Shown here: piece after piece, positions 43,770-52,142 of the stretch
Layout of the letters: each line of letters begins with the position of its first letter
Position numbering within the stretch: position 1 is the first letter of the stretch
Assembly: GCA_020636845.1 (NCBI GenBank)
Contig: JACJXD010000010.1
Span: 21,936-85,935, forward strand
Direction of reading: 5' to 3'
Length of the DNA stretch: 64,000 nt
Source of the DNA: Bacteroidales bacterium
GTDB lineage: Bacteria; Bacteroidota; Bacteroidia; Bacteroidales; Tenuifilaceae
Translations under genes and position numbers: made by a program
Notes under the pieces: model-generated
What the model saw: only the letters and a program-made list of their open reading frames with translations
Databases searched by the model: none
What the model was told of the DNA's origin: nothing

Positions 43770-44431
43770 AAAATAACTCGAAAAGTATTGATGGGAAACG
43801 ACTCAAAATAGCAATTCTCATTGCCTTTTTGTTTGTTTTCTTGCTGTGGATTATTAAAGCATTTGAACTTATCGATGGGGTAAGTTACTATAAACTGGGA
43901 GTTTATCCCCGAAAATTCAGTGGGCTTTTGGGAATACTATTAGCCCCATTTATTCATTCGGATTTGAATCATATAATAAACAATAGTGTATCATTTTTTA
44001 TTTTGCTTACGGGTTTAATATATTTTTATAGGGATTTATCTTTTAAAGTCCTTATATTTATTTGGTTATTAAGCGGTTTAATGGTTTGGATAGGCGCAAG
44101 GGAGGCTTATCATATCGGTATAAGTGGAATTATTTATGGGATAGCATCGTTTATGTTTTTTAGCGGTGTATTTCGAAAAGATACCCGCTTAATGGCAATT
44201 TCTCTTTTAGTTGTATTTCTTTACGGTGGAATGGTTTGGGGTGTTCTTCCTGTTTATCCTACAATTTCATGGGAATATCATCTTTTTGGAGCAATAAGTG
44301 GATTAATTGCTGCCGTGTACTATAGGAAAGAAGGTCCACAAAGGCATATGTGGAGTTGGGAGTTAGAAGAAGATGATGAAGACGAGAGTAAAGATGAAAC
44401 GGATACTTTTAATCAATCACCAATGTTATAA
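43754..44431 (+). CDS. Rhomboid-family intramembrane serine protease
   Basis: A 225-residue inner-membrane protein with about six helices. The rhomboid signs are HSDLNHIINNS in helix 2, the catalytic serine in HIGISGIIYGIASF (GxSG) and the catalytic histidine in EYHLFGAISG in helix 6. The C-terminal tail is highly acidic (EEDDEDESKDE). Rhomboids cut single-pass membrane proteins inside the membrane. It overlaps the CotH-like gene by 16 bases, so it is co-translated with the signalling set. The membrane-anchored SpoIIE protein is a conceivable substrate, but this is speculation. Confidence 0.9.
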   Translation: MQGELENNSKSIDGKRLKIAILIAFLFVFLLWIIKAFELIDGVSYYKLGVYPRKFSGLLGILLAPFIHSDLNHIINNSVSFFILLTGLIYFYRDLSFKVLIFIWLLSGLMVWIGAREAYHIGISGIIYGIASFMFFSGVFRKDTRLMAISLLVVFLYGGMVWGVLPVYPTISWEYHLFGAISGLIAAVYYRKEGPQRHMWSWELEEDDEDESKDETDTFNQSPML

Positions 44432-44510
44432 AGTTTACCTTAAAATATAGAGTTGTATTAGAATTATGTTTTTTTAGGTTAAAACAATGCTAATAAAAAG
44501 ATGGAAATTT

Positions 44511-44518
44511 TATATTTG
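44511..44518 (+). promoter_or_regulatory. -7 promoter element for the bactofilin / ATP synthase set
   Basis: TATATTTG fits TAnnTTTG exactly, 36 bases before the bactofilin ATG at 44554. It sits in the 122-base gap after the rhomboid gene, so the energy genes seem to have their own promoter. No -33 TTTG is evident. Confidence 0.5.
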
Positions 44519-44553
44519 CGGTTAAACAATGAAACAATCAAAAATGTATTAAT

Positions 44554-44961
44554 ATGGCAAAGTTAAACGAAAACGAACTTACGACTACTAACATTAACTT
44601 AGTTGGATTAGGTACCGAAATTAATGGTGACATTGCGACCAATGGCGATATTCGAATCGATGGTATTTTAGTGGGAAATTTATCTGCTAAAGGAAAAGTG
44701 GTCCTTGGCGAAACGGGGAAAATTAAAGGCGAATTAACTTGTAAGAACTCGGATATTTCTGGTATAGTTGAGGGAAAACTTACTGTTAAAGAACTCCTTT
44801 CGTTAAAATCTACAGCGCGTATTAATGGAGATGTTTCTGTTGGAAAACTTGCCATAGAGCCAGGTTGTCAGTTTACCGGATACTGTAATATGCTGGACAA
44901 GGAACCTCAAAGTGTTAAAAGTTCGAATAATTATACAGAAAAATCTTCCGATATAAAGTAG
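44554..44961 (+). CDS. Bactofilin (polymer-forming cytoskeletal protein)
   Basis: A 135-residue protein with a central bactofilin domain (about 15-110) of glycine-spaced beta-helix turns (INGDIATNGDIRIDGILVGN, KGKVVLGETGKIKGELTCKN) and short polar ends. Bactofilins form filaments that organise cell shape and envelope proteins. In Bacteroidota a bactofilin gene is often found just upstream of the ATP synthase genes, as here, 7 bases before the AtpI-like gene. No functional link to ATP synthase is established. Confidence 0.93.
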   Translation: MAKLNENELTTTNINLVGLGTEINGDIATNGDIRIDGILVGNLSAKGKVVLGETGKIKGELTCKNSDISGIVEGKLTVKELLSLKSTARINGDVSVGKLAIEPGCQFTGYCNMLDKEPQSVKSSNNYTEKSSDIK

Positions 44962-44968
44962 TTTAGAA

Positions 44969-45343
44969 TTGAAACGTCTTATTTTAAATAATCTTTTAGT
45001 TGTATTTATTTGTACAATTGTTATTAATGCTTTGATATATATATTTTTTAGGGAATGGTTTAGTTTTGTACTTTTAACAATACCCTTTATTCCTTTATTT
45101 ATCAAGTTGATATATATTAATAAACTAAAAAATATGAACGAAGTCGATTCTTCAACTTTTTTTCGTAAATATTCAATAGTTAGTTTTTTACGGTTATTTG
45201 TTAATGTTATAGTTCTTATTATACTTTTACTTTCATTAAAAAAATGGCTTTATCCAATTTTAATTTTGTACATAGTTTCGTATTTTGTTCTGTTAACTTT
45301 AGATGTGATCGAATTAAAGAAGGCAAATTCAAGTAGAAAATGA
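44969..45343 (+). CDS. Small four-helix membrane protein, AtpI-like
   Basis: A 124-residue protein with four hydrophobic helices (about 6-27, 29-48, 69-89 and 92-112), Lys-rich loops and no strong motif. The position just before atpB and the size fit ATP synthase protein I (AtpI), thought to help assemble the c ring. The start is TTG, the only possible start between the upstream in-frame stop (44954-44956) and the first helix. The AtpZ-like gene often found beside it is missing. It overlaps atpB by four bases (ATGA). Confidence 0.65.
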   Translation: MKRLILNNLLVVFICTIVINALIYIFFREWFSFVLLTIPFIPLFIKLIYINKLKNMNEVDSSTFFRKYSIVSFLRLFVNVIVLIILLLSLKKWLYPILILYIVSYFVLLTLDVIELKKANSSRK

Positions 45344-46428
45344 ATAAGGTTATAAAAATATTATTATTGATTTTACTGCCTTTTGGAGCGTTTGGAATTC
45401 CAACTACAACTGATTCTATTGAAAGCCCTAAAAAAGAAACAAGTAAATTTAAACCTGCCAATTTTATTTTTGAACACATTCAAGACTCCTTCGAATGGCA
45501 TATTGTTACCATTAATGGCCATAAAGTAAGCATTCCGCTTCCTATGATTCTTTATAGTAAGGATGAAGGGTTGTGTGTTTTTATGTCAAACAAGTTCGAT
45601 AACGATTTACATATCTATAAGAGTTTCAAGTTAGAGGAAGAAGGAAAATATGAAGGGAAAGTAGTTAATATCAATAAAAATGGAGAAATCAATGAGGCCA
45701 ATCCTTTACCCTTAAATATTTCCATTACTAAGGATGTGTTGTCTATTCTTATGATGAGCATTCTTCTTTGTCTCGTTTTTATAACGGTTGCCAATAGGTA
45801 TAAAAAAAATCCTGATCGGGCTCCCAAAGGAATTCAAAATCTATTTGAACCTATAATCATTTTTGTTCGCGACGAGATTGCTAAACCTTCAATAGGTGAA
45901 AAAAAATACTATAGGTACATGCCTTTTTTGCTTTCCCTTTTCTTTTTTATTTGGTTTACTAACTTATTTGGCATAATTCCTATTTTCCCTGGAGGAGCAA
46001 ATGTTACGGGAAATATTGCTGTTACTATGGTATTAGCATTGTTTACATTTTTTGTTGTTAATGTTAGCGCTAGTCGTAATTATTGGAAAGAAATAGTAAA
46101 TGCTTCTGGCGTTCCGTGGTTTTTAAAGATTCCAATTCCTATTATGCCGCTAGTTGAATTTACTGGAATTTTTACCAAGCCGTTTGTGTTGATGATTCGT
46201 TTGTTTGCAAACATGCTGGCAGGTCATATGGTGCAGATTGTTTTTATGTGCTTGATATTTATTTTTAGTGCAATTAAAGTTTGGTTGGGATACACAATAG
46301 CCCCAATTTCAATAGTATTTTCCGTTTTTATGTCATTGTTGGAGTTGTTGGTTGCCTTAATTCAAGCATACGTTTTCACCTTACTGTCTGCTATTTACAT
46401 TGGCATGGCCGTATCGGAACATCATTAA
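45340..46428 (+). CDS. atpB: F-type ATP synthase subunit a
   Basis: A 362-residue membrane subunit of the proton channel. It has an N-terminal signal-like helix (about 1-19) and about 120 extra residues before the first core helix, an extension usual in Bacteroidota subunit a. The functional core includes the conserved Arg in MLMIRLFANMLAGHMVQ-type sequence (here VLMIRLFANMLAGH) and the C-terminal ELLVALIQAYVFTLLSAIYIG. It couples ion flow to rotation of the c ring. Confidence 0.96.
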   Translation: MNKVIKILLLILLPFGAFGIPTTTDSIESPKKETSKFKPANFIFEHIQDSFEWHIVTINGHKVSIPLPMILYSKDEGLCVFMSNKFDNDLHIYKSFKLEEEGKYEGKVVNINKNGEINEANPLPLNISITKDVLSILMMSILLCLVFITVANRYKKNPDRAPKGIQNLFEPIIIFVRDEIAKPSIGEKKYYRYMPFLLSLFFFIWFTNLFGIIPIFPGGANVTGNIAVTMVLALFTFFVVNVSASRNYWKEIVNASGVPWFLKIPIPIMPLVEFTGIFTKPFVLMIRLFANMLAGHMVQIVFMCLIFIFSAIKVWLGYTIAPISIVFSVFMSLLELLVALIQAYVFTLLSAIYIGMAVSEHH

Positions 46429-46456
46429 AAATATTGTTAAACTAATACGAAAAAAA

Positions 46457-46714
46457 ATGACTACTTTAATGATTTTACTTCAAGCTGCAGGTGGACTTGC
46501 ATTAGGTAAATTTGGTGCTGCAATTGGTGCTGGTGTTGCAGCGCTTGCAGCAGCTATAGGTATAGGAAATATTGGTGCAAATGCCTTGAAAGCAATTGCC
46601 CGTCAACCTGAAGCTGCTGGCGATATAAGAACAAACATGATTGTGTCGGCGGCGTTAATCGAGGGGGTTGCTTTTTTCGCCCTTATCGTATGCGTTTTAG
46701 TTTTGTTCTTTTAA
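46457..46714 (+). CDS. atpE: F-type ATP synthase subunit c
   Basis: An 85-residue hairpin of two membrane helices with the polar loop ARQPEAAGDIR. The ion-binding Glu is in SAALIEGVAFF. The residue after Glu is Gly, and helix 1 lacks the Gln seen in sodium-type rings, so a proton-binding site is favoured. ATG 46457 is chosen; the open frame back to 46400 overlaps atpB and has no signal or homology. Confidence 0.96.
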   Translation: MTTLMILLQAAGGLALGKFGAAIGAGVAALAAAIGIGNIGANALKAIARQPEAAGDIRTNMIVSAALIEGVAFFALIVCVLVLFF

Positions 46715-46726
46715 AATTTTCTTGAA

Positions 46727-47221
46727 ATGGGCTTGGTTACTCCTGATTATGGTTTAGTTTTCTGGATGATATTAGCATTTTCGATATTGCTATTCATCTT
46801 GAAAAAATTTGCCTGGAAACCAATTTTGCAAGGTTTGCGAAGTCGAGAAGAAAGTATAGAGCGTTCGCTAAAACAGGCAGAGTTGGCACGAAAGGAGATG
46901 GAGCGCTTGCAGGAAGAGGGTCGTGCTTTAGCCGAAAAGGCCCGTCAGGAACGTGAAAAAGAACTGCAGGAAACCCGTCAGCTTCGTGAAAAACTTATAG
47001 TTGAAGCTAAAGAAACGGCTAGGATAGAATATCAAAAAATGATTGATAAGGCAAGGGTCCAAATCAGGCAGGAGAAAGAAGCGGCTAAGAAAGAACTTTA
47101 CAATACGGTAGCCCAACTTGCCATAGACGTTTCGGAGCAAGTTATAAGAAAAGAATTGGATAAAAAGGAACAACAAGTTGATTTAATCAACAAGTTAATA
47201 GAAGAAATGTCTGGTAACTAA
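46727..47221 (+). CDS. atpF: F-type ATP synthase subunit b
   Basis: A 164-residue stalk subunit: one N-terminal membrane helix (about 9-26, LVFWMILAFSILLFIL) ending in the conserved KKFAWKPI, then a long charged coiled coil (Glu/Lys/Arg-rich, about 35-150) that forms the peripheral stalk with delta. Only one b gene is present, so the enzyme would use a b homodimer. Confidence 0.95.
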   Translation: MGLVTPDYGLVFWMILAFSILLFILKKFAWKPILQGLRSREESIERSLKQAELARKEMERLQEEGRALAEKARQEREKELQETRQLREKLIVEAKETARIEYQKMIDKARVQIRQEKEAAKKELYNTVAQLAIDVSEQVIRKELDKKEQQVDLINKLIEEMSGN

Positions 47222-47226
47222 AAATT

Positions 47227-47766
47227 ATGGATACAAATCGTATAGCAACCCGATACGCAAAAGGTTTTTTTGCATATGCTAAGCAAATAAACATCCTTGA
47301 TGTTGCTTATCGTAACTGTAATACCATAATTAGATTTTTTAAAGTGAACAGAGATATAGAGGAATTTTTAAAAAGTCCTATAATTTCTTCTGAAGAAAAA
47401 ATAAGTAAGTTAAACCAGTTTGCGGAAGGCGATTTGTCTCCTTATACCTTAAAGTTTATTAAGTTAATGATAGACAACCAACGAGGAGTGCATGTTTACA
47501 ATGCCTTTTTGCTTTTTAAGCAGTTGTACTTAAAGGAAAAGGGTATCGTTGATGTTACTGTGGAAACGCCTGTTTCAATTTCTTTGTCCGAAAAAGAAGC
47601 GTTGAAAAGAGCACTTACAAAAAAGTTAAAATCGGATTTAGAGTTAAATGTTGAAGTTAGGGAAGACCTTATAGGCGGTTTTTTAGTAATGGTTAATGGC
47701 AAGGTTTTAGATATGAGTGTTAAGGGTCAACTTAATAAAATTCGAAAGAAGCTGGTTAATGGTTAA
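47227..47766 (+). CDS. atpH: F-type ATP synthase subunit delta
   Basis: A 179-residue protein that links the peripheral stalk to the alpha3-beta3 head. It has the N-terminal helical domain (IATRYAKGFFAYAKQ) and the conserved C-terminal stretch EVREDLIGGFLVMVNGKVLDMSVKGQLNKIRKKL. It sits 5 bases after atpF. Confidence 0.94.
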   Translation: MDTNRIATRYAKGFFAYAKQINILDVAYRNCNTIIRFFKVNRDIEEFLKSPIISSEEKISKLNQFAEGDLSPYTLKFIKLMIDNQRGVHVYNAFLLFKQLYLKEKGIVDVTVETPVSISLSEKEALKRALTKKLKSDLELNVEVREDLIGGFLVMVNGKVLDMSVKGQLNKIRKKLVNG

Positions 47767-47780
47767 TAAAATTATATGTT

Positions 47781-49364
47781 ATGGCCGAAATTAAGCCGTC
47801 GGAAATTTCTGAACTAATAAAAAGCGAACTTGAGGGATTAAATCATAAAGCAAGTTTCGAAGAGTCGGGTTTTGTACTTCAAGTCGGCGATGGAATTGCC
47901 CGTGTTTTTGGGTTAAACAATATTCAATCGAACGAACTTGTTGAATTCGATTCGGGTGTTAAGGGAATTGCTTTAAACCTTGAAGAAGATAATGTTGGTA
48001 TTGTATTGTTAGGACCAACAGAAAAAATTAAGGAAGGCGATAAGGTTAGAAGTTTAGGTGAAATTGCATCTATAAATGTTGGCGAAGGCCTTTTAGGTAG
48101 GGTTATCAATACAATTGGCGACCCCATCGATGGGAAAGGGGCTATTGTGGGTAAAACCATTAACCTTCCCATTGAGCGAAAAGCTCCGGGAGTAATTTTC
48201 CGTCAACCGGTTAGCGAACCGCTTCAAACTGGACTTAAGGCAATAGATTCCATGATTCCTATTGGAAGAGGACAGCGTGAGTTAATAATTGGTGACCGAC
48301 AAACCGGAAAAACGGCCATAGCCATCGATACTATTCTTAATCAAAAGAATAACTATTTAAAAGGCGACCCTGTTTACTGTATTTATGTTGCCATTGGACA
48401 GAAAGGTTCAACAATTGCCAGCATTGCAAAAATATTGGAAGATCATGGTGCTATGGATTATACAACGATTGTTGTTGCTACGGCATCGGATCCCGCTGCA
48501 ATGCAATTCTATGCACCATTTGCAGGAGCTACCATTGGAGAGTATTTTCGTGATACCGGAAGACATGCTTTGGTGGTGTACGACGATTTGTCGAAACAGG
48601 CAGTTTCGTACAGGGAAGTTTCTCTATTATTGAGGCGCCCACCAGGACGTGAAGCTTACCCGGGTGATGTATTCTATTTGCATTCTAGGTTGTTGGAAAG
48701 GGCTGCGAAAATTATTACTTCAGATGAAATAGCTGCCAAAATGAACGATTTGCCTGCTGAGTTGAAACCTTTGGTTAAAGGAGGTGGTTCATTAACCGCT
48801 TTACCCATAATAGAAACACAGGCAGGTGATGTTTCGGCGTATATTCCAACTAACGTTATTTCTATTACCGATGGTCAAATATTTTTGGAATCCGACTTGT
48901 TCAATAGTGGAATTCGACCTGCTATTAACGTGGGAATTTCTGTTTCTCGTGTGGGCGGAAAGGCGCAAATTAAGTCAATGCGAAAAGTTGCCGGAACGTT
49001 AAAACTCGACCAGGCTCAGTTTAGGGAATTAGAGGCGTTTGCAAAGTTCGGTGCGGAACTCGACGCAGCAACAATTGCAGTACTCGATAAAGGCGCAAAA
49101 AATGTTGAGTTACTAAAACAATTGCAGTATTCTCCATTAGCTGTAGAGTTACAGGTTGCTATTATTTTTTGTGGAACAAGGGGCTTGCTAAAGGATGTTC
49201 CTATAGAGAAGGTCAACGAATTTGCCGATGATTTTTTGGAAAGGTGTAAAGTAAAATTGAAAAACGAGTTGGAGCAAATTGCTAAGGGTATTTTTACCGA
49301 TGAAATAGCTAATGCTTTAACCCTTATTGCCGAAGAAGTGGCTAAGAATTATCATCACGCATAA
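47781..49364 (+). CDS. atpA: F-type ATP synthase subunit alpha
   Basis: A 527-residue head subunit with a regulatory nucleotide site: P loop GDRQTGKTAIAIDT (near residue 170), the conserved VYCIYVAIGQKGSTIA, LVVYDDLSKQAVSYREVSLLLRRPPGREAYPGD and the C-terminal helical domain. The length is slightly above the usual 500-515. The catalytic beta subunit gene (atpD) is not in this cluster. Confidence 0.98.
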   Translation: MAEIKPSEISELIKSELEGLNHKASFEESGFVLQVGDGIARVFGLNNIQSNELVEFDSGVKGIALNLEEDNVGIVLLGPTEKIKEGDKVRSLGEIASINVGEGLLGRVINTIGDPIDGKGAIVGKTINLPIERKAPGVIFRQPVSEPLQTGLKAIDSMIPIGRGQRELIIGDRQTGKTAIAIDTILNQKNNYLKGDPVYCIYVAIGQKGSTIASIAKILEDHGAMDYTTIVVATASDPAAMQFYAPFAGATIGEYFRDTGRHALVVYDDLSKQAVSYREVSLLLRRPPGREAYPGDVFYLHSRLLERAAKIITSDEIAAKMNDLPAELKPLVKGGGSLTALPIIETQAGDVSAYIPTNVISITDGQIFLESDLFNSGIRPAINVGISVSRVGGKAQIKSMRKVAGTLKLDQAQFRELEAFAKFGAELDAATIAVLDKGAKNVELLKQLQYSPLAVELQVAIIFCGTRGLLKDVPIEKVNEFADDFLERCKVKLKNELEQIAKGIFTDEIANALTLIAEEVAKNYHHA

Positions 49365-49375
49365 TTTTTTAAATT

Positions 49376-50248
49376 ATGGCCAATCTTAAGGAAATAAGAA
49401 CAAGAATTGCATCGGTAAACTCTACAAAAAAAATTACCAGCGCTATGAAAATGGTTTCGGCAGCGAAACTAAAGAAAGCGCAAAATAGTCTTTTTAAGTT
49501 TCGCCCCTTTTACGAAAACATCGAGGGTCTTACAAACCATTTTTTAGATTCTGGTAAAATAAAGTCTGCTAGTTGTATTGGCTTTAGAAAAGATATTAGA
49601 AATATTTATATCGTTCTTATATCTTCTAACAACAGCATGTGTGGTGCTTTTAATGCTAATATTGTAAAAAAAGCTGTAGATGTTTATAACAAAAATAAGA
49701 GAGGCTACTCCAAGGCAACAATTTCATTTATCTGTATTGGCAAACGTGGCGAAGAAGGAATATTAAGGAATGGATTACCTATTGTAAAATCAAGCCATAT
49801 TCTTATTGATAAACCATCTGTTACCGAGGCAAAGGTATTGGTTAACAGTTTTATCGATGATTACAAAAGCGGAAAGGTTGATAAGGTAGAGTTGGTCTTT
49901 AATAAGTTTAAAAATACTGCAACACAAGAACAAACAGTCGAAACGTTATTGCCGGTTGTAAAGCCTTTGTTGTCGAAAAAAAGTAACATTGAACCGATTA
50001 TTGAACCCGATCCTTATCATTTTATTAATAGGCTATTACCATACTATATTTTGAATAGGTTTTATGCCAGTATTCTGGAAAGTTCTACTTCTGAGCATGG
50101 TGCAAGAATGACAGCAATGCATCAGGCTACAGAAAACGCATCCTCATTGTATAGTGATTTGGTTATCGATTATAATAAGGCAAGACAAGCAGCCATTACA
50201 AACGAAATTACTGAAATTGTTTCAGGGGCGGATGCCCTTAAGCAATAA
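49376..50248 (+). CDS. atpG: F-type ATP synthase subunit gamma
   Basis: A 290-residue rotor-shaft subunit with conserved N-terminal (LKEIRTRIASVNSTKKITSAMKMVSAAKLKKAQ) and C-terminal (ARMTAMHQATENASSLYSDL to ITNEITEIVSGADAL) coiled-coil helices. It ends the cluster; the usual next genes atpD and atpC are absent. A bidirectional terminator follows one base after the stop. Confidence 0.96.
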   Translation: MANLKEIRTRIASVNSTKKITSAMKMVSAAKLKKAQNSLFKFRPFYENIEGLTNHFLDSGKIKSASCIGFRKDIRNIYIVLISSNNSMCGAFNANIVKKAVDVYNKNKRGYSKATISFICIGKRGEEGILRNGLPIVKSSHILIDKPSVTEAKVLVNSFIDDYKSGKVDKVELVFNKFKNTATQEQTVETLLPVVKPLLSKKSNIEPIIEPDPYHFINRLLPYYILNRFYASILESSTSEHGARMTAMHQATENASSLYSDLVIDYNKARQAAITNEITEIVSGADALKQ

Positions 50249-50275
50249 AAAAAGGGGCTTAAAAAGTCCCTTTTT
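50249..50275. terminator. Bidirectional terminator between atpG and the Na/Pi transporter gene
   Basis: AAAAAGGGGCTT, loop AAA and AAGTCCCTTTTT form a 12-bp stem with one G-U pair. The T run serves the plus strand and the A run, read as T, serves the minus strand. It overlaps the last bases of the convergent gene. Confidence 0.85.
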
Positions 50276-51992
50276 ATGCTTTTTTAATTTTAACCGGTTT
50301 TTCTACTTCTGCAATTGCCTCGGAAACGTTAATTATATAGTCGCCCATTTTTTCTGCCTCATTAAATAAATCGCTATAAATAACTCCGGCTTGGTATTTA
50401 TACTTATTGGCTTCGATGCTTTTAATGTGTTCTTCTTTGAGATAGTTCCGGTAATCGTTAATTTTTTGCTCAATTTCGTAAACAGGACCAAGATTGATAT
50501 GAATAGTTCGTTGAGCTTGCTCAAGATTTGTTTTCATTAAAAAGTAAGCCTCTTCCAATAACTCGAACATTTTATTCATGTTATCCCTGATTTCCTGGTT
50601 AAACCAAACTTTTTGCTCACGCTTACGCTTTAGCGCCCTAGCCAAATGAGCATTGCTATCGGCAACCGATTCTATTTCGCTAATAATACGAAACATTGCC
50701 TGAAGTTTTTTTGAACTTTCGTCGCTTAATTCGTAGGTCGAAACCTTATTCAGGTACGTTGCAATTTCTACTTCAACCCTGTCACTAATAGTTTCGTATT
50801 TTTCAATACGTTGATAAAGATTTTCAAAATCCTTATCGTTAGTTTCCGAAAATAAGGTGCACACAAATCCAAACATTCTATGTACCCGGTTTTCGTATGT
50901 AATAATTTCTTTATGTGCTTGCACAATAGATAACTCTGCTGTTGACATTAAACCTAAGTTAATGTGAACTAATTTAAAGTCTTCATCCTCATCTTTCTTA
51001 CTAGGAACTATCCAAGTAACCATTTTAACGATAATGGGGGTAAACCATACCAATACCCCGGTATTAATGAAGTTGAAAGTACTATGGAAAATACTTAGTG
51101 CAATTGGAATGCTGTCAGGATTAGTTTCCGGCGAAGCTCCAGTATAATGTTCCATTAAGTGAGCAATAGTTTCTGTAAAGGGAAAGAAAACTATAAGCAT
51201 CCAAATAACGCCAATTAGATTGAATATTAAGTGTGCCCTTGCCGCTCTTTTAGCTGAAACGTTGCCAATTATAGCAGCAAGATTCGCAGTAATTGTTGTA
51301 CCAATATTTTCTCCAAGTACCATTGCCGCTCCTAGTTCATACGAAATCCAACCTTGGTTACACATAACCAACGTAAGCGCCATTGTTGCACTCGACGATT
51401 GTATTACAATGGTGAGGATCGTACCTAAAAGCAAAAAGATTAAAACCGAGCCAAAGCCCATATTTGTGTAATTGGATAGGAAATGAAACATTTCTGGATT
51501 TTGATCAATTCTGGGTACGGAATTTTTCAAGTAATCTAAACCTATAAACAGAAGTGAAAATCCAATTATAAATTCCCCCCAAAATTTAACGGACGACTTT
51601 CTGGAAAACAGCATTGGAAATGCAATACCAATAAGAGGTATGGCAATTATGGTAATACTAAACTTAAAACCTAAAAGAGAAATCATCCAAGCGGTAAATG
51701 TTGTACCAATATTTGCGCCCATGATAACTCCAATAGCTTGTACTAAGTTTAGGAGGCCAGCATTTACAAAACTTACTACCATAACGGTAGTCGCCGATGA
51801 TGACTGTATGGCTGTTGTAACTAGTAACCCTGTAACTATTCCCATGAAACGATTTGATGTCATGGTGGCCAGAATGTTGCGCATTTTATCTCCGGCTGCC
51901 TTTTGGAGCGATTCGCTCATCGTCTTCATTCCATAAAGAAACAATCCTAACGAGCCAATTAATTCTAGTAAATTCCAGAAGTTGTATTCCAT
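50274..51992 (-). CDS. Na/Pi cotransporter-family protein with PhoU-like tail
   Basis: A 572-residue membrane protein with two Na/Pi-cotransporter repeats (about 8-300; GLLVTTAIQSSSATTVMVVSF and ILTIVIQSSSATMALTLVM carry the QSSSA motif of each half) and a cytoplasmic PhoU-like helical domain (about 350-555). The family imports or exports phosphate with sodium. The start is placed at ATG 51992; the open frame extends nine codons further to a TTG at 52019. It is monocistronic. Confidence 0.92.
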   Translation of the reverse strand: MEYNFWNLLELIGSLGLFLYGMKTMSESLQKAAGDKMRNILATMTSNRFMGIVTGLLVTTAIQSSSATTVMVVSFVNAGLLNLVQAIGVIMGANIGTTFTAWMISLLGFKFSITIIAIPLIGIAFPMLFSRKSSVKFWGEFIIGFSLLFIGLDYLKNSVPRIDQNPEMFHFLSNYTNMGFGSVLIFLLLGTILTIVIQSSSATMALTLVMCNQGWISYELGAAMVLGENIGTTITANLAAIIGNVSAKRAARAHLIFNLIGVIWMLIVFFPFTETIAHLMEHYTGASPETNPDSIPIALSIFHSTFNFINTGVLVWFTPIIVKMVTWIVPSKKDEDEDFKLVHINLGLMSTAELSIVQAHKEIITYENRVHRMFGFVCTLFSETNDKDFENLYQRIEKYETISDRVEVEIATYLNKVSTYELSDESSKKLQAMFRIISEIESVADSNAHLARALKRKREQKVWFNQEIRDNMNKMFELLEEAYFLMKTNLEQAQRTIHINLGPVYEIEQKINDYRNYLKEEHIKSIEANKYKYQAGVIYSDLFNEAEKMGDYIINVSEAIAEVEKPVKIKKA

Positions 51993-52142
51993 TTTGCTAC
52001 ATATTTTGCTAATGTGCAAAATAAACTATTTCATTTAAACCTACCAAACAGATTGATTGCTTGGTTTAAATTCAAAATGCCAAATATTTATTATGAAATA
52101 TATTCAATATGATATATATTCGCTACTTTCAAATTAGAAGAA

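Noticed and set aside
46400..46456. Longer start for atpE
   Set aside because: It overlaps atpB and would put a basic, non-family extension on a conserved small subunit; ATG 46457 gives the standard length.
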